Shown one piece after another: positions 20,301 to 28,700 of a stretch of DNA of 64,000 bases. Under the pieces are notes generated by a model that did not search any database, was not told the origin of the DNA, and saw nothing but the letters and a program-made list of their open reading frames with translations. A program made the position numbers and the translations under genes. Origin of the DNA: Bifidobacterium vansinderenii (lineage in GTDB: Bacteria; Actinomycetota; Actinomycetes; Actinomycetales; Bifidobacteriaceae); assembly GCF_002234915.1 (NCBI RefSeq), contig NZ_NEWD01000014.1:31668-95667 (forward strand), read 5' to 3'. How positions within the stretch are numbered: the first letter of the stretch is position 1; each line of letters begins with the position of its first letter.

Positions 20301-21614
20301 GTGAGTGAGAGTGAAAACAGGGCACATTCGTCCGAGCAATCCCCACGACTGGGCGGCGGCAAGGCGTACGCGATGTGGGGCGTGGCCATGGCCGGCTACG
20401 TGTTCGCCGTCACCTGCCGCTCGTCGCTGTCCGCGACGGGCATCGAGGCGGCCCATCATTTCGGCACCACCAGCACCGCGCTATCGATGTTCCTCTACCT
20501 GCAGCTGTTCGTCTACGCGATCATGCAGATCCCGGCCGGCGTGCTACTCGACCGGTTCGGCGCACGCAAGCTCATCGCCACGGGCGGCCTGTTCATGGCG
20601 GTCGGGCAGGCGCTCATGGCCATCGCCCCCGTGACCGCGCTCGCCATCGTTGGCCGAGGTATCGTCGGCATGGGCGACGCGATGACGTTCATCTCCGTGA
20701 TCCGTCTGGTGTCCGCATGGTTCCCATTCCGCCGTGTGCCGCTGATGAACCAGCTCACCTCCATGCTCGGCGGCATGGGGCAGATCATCTCCATCTACCC
20801 GTTCGTCTGGCTGCTGAATCTGACGAACTGGCAGATCGCGTTCCTGTCATTGACCGGCGTGGGCGTATGCATCGCCGCCGCCGTGCTGATGGGCGTACGC
20901 GACGATCCACGACAGACCGGCCGGCATCACGAGCGACCGCAGGGCGGACTGCGCGCGGCGATGGGCGGGCTCAAGGCGGCGTTGAAGACGCCCGGCACGT
21001 TCTGCGGATTCTGGGTGCACGCCACCACCTGGTTCTCCATCAACATGATGAACCAGCTGTGGGGATTCCCGTTCCTGCTCGCCGTGGAGCACTATTCGCG
21101 CGAGCAGGCCAGCGCCTACCTCGCCATCGGCATGGTGATCAACGTGGCGTGGGCGCTCATCATGGGCCGCGTGGCCGGAATCCATCCCATCCACGGCCGT
21201 GCGGCGATCGTATACATCACCGTGGGCGCGCAGATGATCTGCTGGACCATCCTGCTGCTGACGCCGGGTCCGCATCCCACGTGGTTCATGGTGCTTCTGC
21301 TGCTGGCCATGTCGAGCGGCGGCCCGGCGTCCAACATCGCGTTCGACTTCGCGCGCGACACGAACAATCCCACCAATCTCGGCGCGGCCACCGGATTCGC
21401 CAACACCGGCGGATTCCTGTCGTCGGCGATCGTGTTCCTCGGCGTGGGCATGCTGCTCGACGCGCAGGGCGCCACCAATCCGAACCTGTACACCGATCAC
21501 GTGATGCGCGTGGCCGTGCTCATCCAATACCCGCTGTGGATTCTCGGCCTGACCGCGTTCACGATCATGCTGCCGCGCACCATACGGATACTGCGCACGC
21601 GGTTCGACCGGTGA
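20301..21614 (+). CDS. MFS transporter
   Basis: About 437 residues with the major facilitator pattern of around 12 hydrophobic helices. The loop 2-3 signature GVLLDRFGARKLIATGG is clear. A basic cytoplasmic loop (DDPRQTGRHHERPQGG) separates the two halves. The substrate cannot be assigned; the N-half resembles general organic-anion or sugar-acid MFS members. The GTG at 20301 is chosen because no ATG with a ribosome site precedes the first helix; an in-frame extension to 20148 runs into the divergent gene. dapB follows 116 bp later on the same strand. Confidence 0.82.
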   Translation: MSESENRAHSSEQSPRLGGGKAYAMWGVAMAGYVFAVTCRSSLSATGIEAAHHFGTTSTALSMFLYLQLFVYAIMQIPAGVLLDRFGARKLIATGGLFMAVGQALMAIAPVTALAIVGRGIVGMGDAMTFISVIRLVSAWFPFRRVPLMNQLTSMLGGMGQIISIYPFVWLLNLTNWQIAFLSLTGVGVCIAAAVLMGVRDDPRQTGRHHERPQGGLRAAMGGLKAALKTPGTFCGFWVHATTWFSINMMNQLWGFPFLLAVEHYSREQASAYLAIGMVINVAWALIMGRVAGIHPIHGRAAIVYITVGAQMICWTILLLTPGPHPTWFMVLLLLAMSSGGPASNIAFDFARDTNNPTNLGAATGFANTGGFLSSAIVFLGVGMLLDAQGATNPNLYTDHVMRVAVLIQYPLWILGLTAFTIMLPRTIRILRTRFDR

Positions 21615-21730
21615 CGTCGGCGTGGGATTCGACCGGTGATGATAGACACGTACATATCAGCAATACCGTTGCGGATGACGATGTTCGGCGTCGTCGAACA
21701 TCATTCGATGAACAAACAAAGGAGATACCG

Positions 21731-22477
21731 ATGATCAAGGTTTCCGTGATCGGCGCCAAGGGCCGCATGGGCGGCAACGTGGTCAACGCCGTCAACCAGG
21801 CCGACGACACCGAACTGGCACTCGCGCTCGACGCCGGCGACGATCTGACGCAGGTGAACCCCGACAACACTGACGTGGCCGTGGAGTTCACCGTACCGTC
21901 CGTGGCGCTCGACAACGTGCTCGCGCTGATCGGTCAGGGCGTGGACGTGGTGGTGGGCACCACCGGCTGGACCGACGAGAAGCTCGACCAGGTGCGCAAG
22001 GCGCTCGCCGAGGCACCGCGCGCGGATCAGGCCGTGTTCATCGCGCCGAACTTCGCCATCTCCGCAGTGCTGGCCGACTACTTCGCAGGTCTGGCCGCCA
22101 AGTACTTCGAATCCGCCGAGGTGGTGGAGCTGCATCATCCGAACAAGGTGGACGCCCCGAGCGGTACCGCCATCCACACCGCGCACACCATCGCCGACGC
22201 CCGTCGCGCCACCGGCCTTGGCCCCATGCCCGACGCCACGGAGACCGATGGCGGCTCTCGCGGTCAGGTGGTCGACGGCGTGCACGTGCATGCGGTGCGT
22301 CTGCGCGGTCTGAACGCGCACGAGGAGGTGCTGCTGGGCAATGCCGGCGAGCAGCTCACCATTCGCGCCGACAGCTTCGACCGCGGCTCCTTCATGCCCG
22401 GCGTGCTGCTCGCCGTGCGCAACGTGTCCGCGCATCCTGGACTCACCATCGGCCTCGACAAGTTCCTCGACCTGTAG
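21731..22477 (+). CDS. dapB: 4-hydroxy-tetrahydrodipicolinate reductase
   Basis: Reduces the DapA product with NAD(P)H in the lysine/DAP pathway. It has 248 residues, with the Rossmann loop VIGAKGRMGG at 7-16, VVGTTGW, and the catalytic motif ELHHPNKVDAPSGTA (His135-His136, Lys139). The ATG at 21731 is preceded by AAAGGAG six bases away. Its stop codon lies directly at the edge of the left repeat array. Confidence 0.97.
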   Translation: MIKVSVIGAKGRMGGNVVNAVNQADDTELALALDAGDDLTQVNPDNTDVAVEFTVPSVALDNVLALIGQGVDVVVGTTGWTDEKLDQVRKALAEAPRADQAVFIAPNFAISAVLADYFAGLAAKYFESAEVVELHHPNKVDAPSGTAIHTAHTIADARRATGLGPMPDATETDGGSRGQVVDGVHVHAVRLRGLNAHEEVLLGNAGEQLTIRADSFDRGSFMPGVLLAVRNVSAHPGLTIGLDKFLDL

Positions 22478-22478
22478 A

Positions 22479-22738
22479 CCGAAACGCAACACCGCACCAA
22501 TTTGGTAGTCCGAACGCGATACCGGCATGGTTCGGATGCGGTCATGCAGCCCAACTTGGTAGTCGAAACGAGACACTTTCCCGATTTGGGAGTCGAAACG
22601 AGACAGATCAGACGCCTTGTGCGCGCTCACACTGTCGCGTTCCGACTACCAACTTCGTTTTGACTCCCAAAATGTCCGCTACCGACTACCAAAGTACCCG
22701 CATTCGACTCCCAAAATGTCGCGTCCGGACTACCAAAC
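22479..22738. repeat. Left array of ~21-bp repeats, forward then reverse
   Basis: This fills the gap between dapB and the convergent nuclease-like gene. The forward unit core is GGTAGTCGAAACGCGACA, usually preceded by TT or TTT. Forward units start at 22501, 22555 and 22585, plus a decayed half unit at 22479-22493 touching the dapB stop. After a 27-bp centre, five reverse-complement units follow head to tail at 22633, 22653, 22673, 22694 and 22717, about 20-22 bp apart. Subtypes reading GGTAG and GGGAG alternate. Each unit can form a small hairpin (GTCG/CGAC). Forward and reverse blocks together can fold into a large imperfect stem. The 94 bp after the array hold nothing recognisable. Confidence 0.9.
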
Positions 22739-22832
22739 ACAATCAGCCATGGCATCATTTGCACGAGCCGAAGGAATACATTCGAGTTTCCCGGAGAACG
22801 AAACGATGAGACGCCAGCTTCGATCATCGTCG

Positions 22833-23837
22833 TCACCGACCGCCGATCAATGACGCGATCCTCGGATAATCAGGATTCCTCGGAACTCCGGCAAGCTCCA
22901 GTTTCCTTCGCAAAGTTCCGTCATACACATCGTTCATCGTGAAATGTACGACGGTATGTACGCCGGCCAAATACAGATTGCCGTCACGGTTCTTCTCCTC
23001 CAGCACCTTGTCGACCGAATCCCGACCATTCAGCATCTGCACGTCAACATACTTCTGTCGCCCGTCAAGCTCCGCCACGATCAGATTCCCATCGTCGGCG
23101 GTCCAGCAGTAATCCGCATACATGGCGCCGCCCTTCACCGGATCGACGAAACGCCGCTGCAGATCGGGAGGAAGGAAACCCCACTGGATCATGTATCCGC
23201 GCGCTATGGATTCGCCTCCGTTGGCGCTTGACGGATCGGCGTGATGCAGTACGACCATCGCACGTCCACCGCCATATTTACCGGTTCGTTGCGAACAATA
23301 CCGCCGCAGATGATCGTGCGTCTGATCGATGTCCGTGGCATACAGTTGCAAGGATTTATCGACGATGGCCAAAGCCTCCGGATATTGCAGCAATCGGGCG
23401 CAATCGAACACCGTTTCCGTAAGCGACGTGACGGGAATTCCCTCATGTTCGACCGATGAATAATTCTTACGCTGATGAAAACGGATTCTGGAACTATCAC
23501 GATTCTTGCAATGCGTGTGCCTCACCACATGAATGTCACTGCACAATGTCGTCGAATCCGTGAGCCCCCAGACCACGGCCGCCGACGGACCGCAGTACGT
23601 CCAGCCCTTCTGACGTCGATGACGATGCGCATCCGTTCGCAGTATGTGCAGCAACCGCTCCCGAACCGACAAGGCATTCCAATATTGCGGATCGGCGTAG
23701 AATCGCGGGAACGGCGTGCAGATGATGCCTGATTTCAGATGACGTTGCAGACGGGTTCTCTCCGTACCGTTGCTGGCGTATGCGCATCGTAGTTCCTGAT
23801 GCGCGGTTTGAATCATGCTTTCCGTCGTGGTTCCCAT
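22833..23837 (-). CDS. AbiEi-like protein with C-terminal nuclease-like domain
   Basis: 334 residues, function unknown. The N-terminal two thirds resemble the AbiEi-type antitoxin fold: LQRHLKSGIICTPFPRFYAD, then CGPSAAVVWGL, then EGIPVTSLTETVFDCARL. The C-terminal ~110 residues look like a Vsr/DUF559-type PD-(D/E)XK fold with Asp242 (ADYCW), Glu256, Asp258 (AELDG) and Lys262 in the expected spacing. No toxin partner (AbiEii) is next to it. By eye its codons are clearly richer in A+T than those of its neighbours, which suggests transfer. There is no Shine-Dalgarno before ATG 23837; ATG 23816 is an alternative. It is bracketed by two nearly identical repeat arrays. I would not name a biochemical activity without a test. 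Confidence 0.75.
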   Translation of the reverse strand: MGTTTESMIQTAHQELRCAYASNGTERTRLQRHLKSGIICTPFPRFYADPQYWNALSVRERLLHILRTDAHRHRRQKGWTYCGPSAAVVWGLTDSTTLCSDIHVVRHTHCKNRDSSRIRFHQRKNYSSVEHEGIPVTSLTETVFDCARLLQYPEALAIVDKSLQLYATDIDQTHDHLRRYCSQRTGKYGGGRAMVVLHHADPSSANGGESIARGYMIQWGFLPPDLQRRFVDPVKGGAMYADYCWTADDGNLIVAELDGRQKYVDVQMLNGRDSVDKVLEEKNRDGNLYLAGVHTVVHFTMNDVYDGTLRRKLELAGVPRNPDYPRIASLIGGR

Positions 23838-23942
23838 GACGGCACGATAGATACGGGGCGATCGTCTTCACCACTGCCTTAGATGAATGTGGTCGAACGT
23901 ATCCCCCGCCTTGAGGTGCCACACGCTGCGACGAGCACACAA

Positions 23943-24187
23943 TTTGGTAGTCGAAACACGACACCACATCAACTTGGGAGTCGAAACACGACACCGGCAG
24001 GGTTCGGATGCGGTCATGCAGCCCAACTTGGTAGTCGAAACGAGACACTTTCCCGATTTGGGAGTCGAAACGCGACATATCAGGCGCCTTGTGCGCGCTC
24101 ACACTGTCGCGTTCCGACTACCAAGTTCGTTTCGACTCCCAAAATGTCCGCTTTCGACTACCAAAATGTCGCGTTCGGACTACCAAA
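23943..24187. repeat. Right array of ~21-bp repeats, forward then reverse
   Basis: This is a second copy of the array, 1472 bp to the right of the left one. Forward units start at 23943, 23973, 24027 and 24057 (steps of 30, 54 and 30) and reverse units at 24105, 24125, 24145 and 24167. Bases 24002-24165 match 22530-22693 with 7 differences and no gap by my hand alignment; weaker ungapped similarity continues left to 23951. The reverse block is one 22-bp unit shorter than in the left array. It ends 20 bp before the stop codon of the MFS gene. Confidence 0.9.
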
Positions 24188-24207
24188 AAGGCCTGATTCC
24201 AGCTCAA

Positions 24208-25554
24208 TCACGCGCTTCGGCGGCGACGGGCAAGGGCCCAGGCGAGCGCGGCGAGCGGCACAGCGCAGGCGGTGGCGATGAACGGCAGCGTCATGCCGGC
24301 GGGGATGCCCAGGGAATCGAGCACCACGCCCGCGATGGAGCTGCCGAGCGAAACGCCCAGCGAATTGCCGGTGGCCAGCCACGACAGGCCCTCGGTCAGT
24401 GATTCGGCCGGCACGATCTCCTTGATCAGCAGATTGCCCGTAGCGAAGGTGGGGGCCACAAACAGTCCGGCGAGCACCTCGACCACGCCGAGCGCGATCA
24501 GATTGCCCGTGCACAGACGGAATCCCACATACCATGCCGACAGGATGGCCAGCAGCACCACCATGTGACTCCAGTGCGAGCCCTTGAGCTTGATCGAACC
24601 GAAGACCAAGGCGCCGACCAGCGATCCCACGGCGAACATGGCCAGCTGCAGCCCCACGACCTTCTCCATGCCCATCGCCTTGGTCATGGCCGTCACCGAC
24701 ACGTCGAACGCGGAGAAGCTGGTGTTGAACGCCACGAACACGACCACCAGCAGCGCCACGCCCGGATACACCAACGCGCTTTTGACATGACGTCGGGCGC
24801 TCATGGCGTTGATCTTCCGTGACGACTCCCCCTCACGAACGTTGCCGCCCTCGCCGATCACGCTGCCACCAGCGCTGGCCTCCACCGGGGTGAGCGTGAT
24901 GACGGGCGGCTGCGTGGATTTGAGCGAGAAGAACACGCTGCCGCCGACCAGCGCGCACAATGCCGGAAACACCAGCTGCGAGACGGGGTGCACACTTGTG
25001 GCAAGGAACGCGGCCAGAATCGGGCCGAGCACGAACACGGTCTCATCGATCGCGGATTCGAAGGCGTAGGCGGCGTTGAGCAGCGTGTCATCCTTCTGAC
25101 CGCGCAGCGCCCACGCCCAACGGGTGCGCACCAGCGCGCCGAACGCGAACTGCGTGATGCCAGTGAGCACGGCCAGTACGAACAGCACGGCCAGCGGAAT
25201 ACGGAATAGGGCACCCATGGCGAAGGACAGCATGGCCACCACCTGCAGCGCCAGCGCGATACGCCCCACCTTGAGCTGGCCGAACCGGTCGAACATGCGG
25301 GCGTAGAACGGGGTGACCACGGCGGCGGACAGCACGTACACCGCATTCATGGTGCCGGCCACGGTCCAGTTATCGTACAGGTGGTTCAGCGCGAGCACGA
25401 TGCCCAGGCCCATCATGGAGATCGGCATGCGCGCCACGGCGGCGGCCGCGCAGAACGCCTTGGCCCCCGACACGCGGAAGATCAGGGCGTAGGGCGAGAC
25501 GCGTCTGGCACGCACACCCCGGTCACGAGACATGTCGGACTGTGTATTCGTCAT
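24208..25554 (-). CDS. MFS transporter, probable exporter
   Basis: 448 residues from ATG 25554 (GAGG eight bases upstream). About 12 hydrophobic helices; the loop between helices 2 and 3 reads YARMFDRFGQLKVGRIA, the MFS signature. A polar central loop of about 50 residues (THR/SER-rich, then EGESSRKINAMSARRHVKS) separates the halves, and the protein ends in ARRRRS. It is similar in style to multidrug or sugar-efflux MFS proteins; the substrate is unknown. In-frame codons up to 25881 overlap the helicase gene upstream and are rejected. Confidence 0.85.
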   Translation of the reverse strand: MTNTQSDMSRDRGVRARRVSPYALIFRVSGAKAFCAAAAVARMPISMMGLGIVLALNHLYDNWTVAGTMNAVYVLSAAVVTPFYARMFDRFGQLKVGRIALALQVVAMLSFAMGALFRIPLAVLFVLAVLTGITQFAFGALVRTRWAWALRGQKDDTLLNAAYAFESAIDETVFVLGPILAAFLATSVHPVSQLVFPALCALVGGSVFFSLKSTQPPVITLTPVEASAGGSVIGEGGNVREGESSRKINAMSARRHVKSALVYPGVALLVVVFVAFNTSFSAFDVSVTAMTKAMGMEKVVGLQLAMFAVGSLVGALVFGSIKLKGSHWSHMVVLLAILSAWYVGFRLCTGNLIALGVVEVLAGLFVAPTFATGNLLIKEIVPAESLTEGLSWLATGNSLGVSLGSSIAGVVLDSLGIPAGMTLPFIATACAVPLAALAWALARRRRSA

Positions 25555-25715
25555 GGTTACAACCTCATGGAACTCTTGGTTTCGGCTGGTCGTCATCGGA
25601 CCGATCGACTCATACGGGCAATCCGATGAGCAAGGGTTCCGGCCGCTCGCATGGATCTCGAAAGACCTATGAGAAGACGAATGCCGGGCGGCTTGGCTTC
25701 CGCGGCATGCGTGCG

Positions 25716-28700
25716 TCAGTCGTTGTCGGATTGCGTGGGCAAGCCCTTGCGCACACGGGCGAGAATCTCGTCCTCGCTCTTGGGAAGGGCATACAGTTCG
25801 CGTTCCGATTCGTCGTCGACGCTGAGGTAGTACAACGTGGCGTCGATGCGTTCCAGCGGTACTTCCTTGATGCGGGACCACAGTAACCGATACAGGTCAA
25901 GTTGGGCAAGTTTCACTTCGATGTCCTGCGTGTTGACCGGTTTGCGGCCGGTCTTCCAATCCACCACGGTGAAGCGGCCTGCATCGGACGGGTCGTCGAG
26001 CCCGCCGGAGAACACGGCGTCGAGTTTGCCGTTGATGATATGCCCGTCGATGTTCGCCGCGATCGACTGTTCCACGCACACCGCGGCACGACCGGCCCAT
26101 CGTGAATCAACCAGTCGATGCTGCCAGATGAGCAGATGACGGTCCCGGGCATCCAACTGTCCGTCGGCAAGCATCTGATCCCGCTCCGTGAGATTGGCGA
26201 GCATGGACGCGCGCATATCCTGCGGCAGCATGGCGATCGATTCGGCGGTCTGGATCATGCCGTCGCCCTGCGGGCAGATGAACCGTGCAGCCCAGTCGTG
26301 GAATCGGGTGCCCGCCTCGGCGGCCGGCGAGGAACTGCGCGGAATCGGGCGGATGATACCGGCCCACATCCGGTAGCGTTTACGGTCAAGCTCTTTCCGA
26401 ACCCTGGCGCCGGCTTCGCCGGTTCCACTGCCGTTCGCGTTGTCGTCCATGAGCGTCATACGCGTCTGGATGGCGGTCACGTTCTGTCGTCCGGCGGCAA
26501 GGATGCGTTCGCCCTGCTTCTCGAGCGAGGATATGTCGTCGGGACTGATCGCCGAATCGGCACGCGCCTCCATCACCTTGTGCGCGTACCCGAGCAAGGT
26601 CCGAGGTACGACGTTCCCGTTGGGATCCTTCGCATCAGATCGATCGACGGTCGTCTGGACGGTGCTGCCGGCACTGCCGGCACCATCGGCACCGCCGGTA
26701 CCGTCATCCACGTTCCGCACCGCATCCACGCTACGTCTGACGGCGGCGGCCACGCGGTCCTCCAACGGCCTCGGCCATGGCACGTGCTCGTCCTCGGCTT
26801 CGGCGGGCGGCTCGAGCCATGCGGCGCCGACCACGGCGTTCTCGTAATCCTCGGCGTGATCGCCCGCAAAGAATCCGTACAGCGGGCGCAGCAGACCGTC
26901 CGGCCTGCAATCCTCCCGATCCGGCAGCCCCGTCGGAGCCATCACCGCATCGTCTCGTCCAGCGAGCGCCTCATGCACCTCCATCCAGAAGTTCGACGCC
27001 TTCTTCTCCATGGTTTCGTCGTCGATCGGCGTGTCCATGGAAGGCATGCGCGACAGGTTGGATTCCACGCTGAAGGTGAGCAGCGCGGCCTGCTTGGCGC
27101 GGGTGAGCGCCACATACATGAGTCGCCGTTCGTCGGCATGCAGCCGGCGACCGTATTCCTCCCTCTGGCTGAGGAAGCGCTCGCCGTCGGATGCCGAATC
27201 ATCGGCGTACACCTCTGCATCCACACGTTCCACGGTGTCGAGCACGTCGAGCTGTGCCACCGGGTCGCCGTCCACATCCGCATCGTGCGGGAATCGTGGC
27301 AGGATGGCCGAATCCACGCGGACCGGCACCGGCACCGCGGTCAGATCGGTCAGCCATGTTCCCGCGGTCTCGTGGTATTCCGGCGGCGTCCAGCCGCCGT
27401 CCGCATCCACACCGCCGAGGTGATCGCCATCGGCCTTCACATTGAGGTGGTCTCCCTGGTTGCTGGGGAATCCCTTATTGGTCATGCCCACCACGGCGAC
27501 GGCATCCCATTCGAGGCCCTTGGCCTGATGAATGGTCATCAACGTCACGTCGGCGGTGCCGGAGCTCTGTCCGGAGCCGGTTTCGGGGATCTTGCTCAAC
27601 GCGTCCACCCAGGCGATGAATCCGCGCAGCGACGGCGCGACAGCTGCCGGCAGCTCCTGCAGATACGTGTCGGACAGGTCGGCGATGGCGTCGAGCGACG
27701 CGCGCGCCGCGGTGGGGGCATGTTCGCCGTCACGGCCGGCGATGGCCTGGGCCACCACGCAGTCGATGTCGAGTCCAAGCTGTTCCACGGCGATGCGCAG
27801 CACGTCGGGCAACGGCAGGTGCATGCTGGATTCCATGACGCGCAGCATGGATGCCACGGCGAAGAACAGTCGACGACCACGCGGCGAAACCGCCGACCCG
27901 TCGAGCTTCCGTTTGAATCCGGAGTCAAGCAGCAGGTCGGCGAGGAACACTCCGTTGGGCACGATGTCGCGATGCCGTTTGACAATACTGGCCCATTCGC
28001 GCTTCGGCTCGTCCCCGGTGGCGAATCCCGCGGTGACAAGTGCCCGATACCGGTATTCGGTGTTCGCTTCGTCGGCGAGTCCGGCCACGGTCTTGAGGTC
28101 GTCGGCGTCGATGGAGAAGCGGGGCGTGGCCATGAGCCGCATCAGCGAGCCGGTGTCCGTGTGATCGGCCACCGCATGCAGCAGGGCAAGCAGGTCCTTG
28201 ACCTCCGGACGGTCCAGCAGTGCGGAATAGCCCACCACCTCGCAGGTGAGTCCCGCATTCTCCAAGGCCTCGCGATAGTCGGGAATCGACTTCTTGGAGC
28301 GGAACAGGACCGCGGTATGCGTACCGGGAACGGGATTGCCCTCCTTGTCCCTGCCGTACAACTCCTTCGCCTTTCCGGCGAAGCGGACCACGGCGTCGAT
28401 CTCCTGACCGCGCGTCACGTACCCTTGCACACCGATCGTGCCCAGCGGAGAGGTGACGCCGCCTTCCGCGATCCACGGGTTGAGCACGTCCACGTCCACC
28501 TCGCGCATCAGCGAACTGCTCGGTCGTCGCGGCGTGTCGCGCAGCGGTATGGTCAGATCGTTGGCGGCCTCGAGCACGATGCGCGGATTGCGCCGGGTGA
28601 AGGTCAGCGCGTACGGCTTGCGCAAGGTGTCCATGCCGAAATCACGTTGGAACATGCGGAACGCACCGGGGCTGGCGCCACGCCACGCGTAGATCGACTG

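Noticed and set aside
21615..21730. Riboswitch before dapB
   Set aside because: No lysine-riboswitch landmarks; only a normal leader with AAAGGAG.
22479..24187. CRISPR array
   Set aside because: Units are on both strands, spacers are 0 or 9 bp and mostly conserved, and no cas gene is present.
23883..24402. Protein made of RFDYQ/RLPK-type repeats read through the arrays
   Set aside because: Several frames stay open across the arrays only because the 21-bp unit lacks stops; there is no ribosome site and the same holds on the opposite strand.
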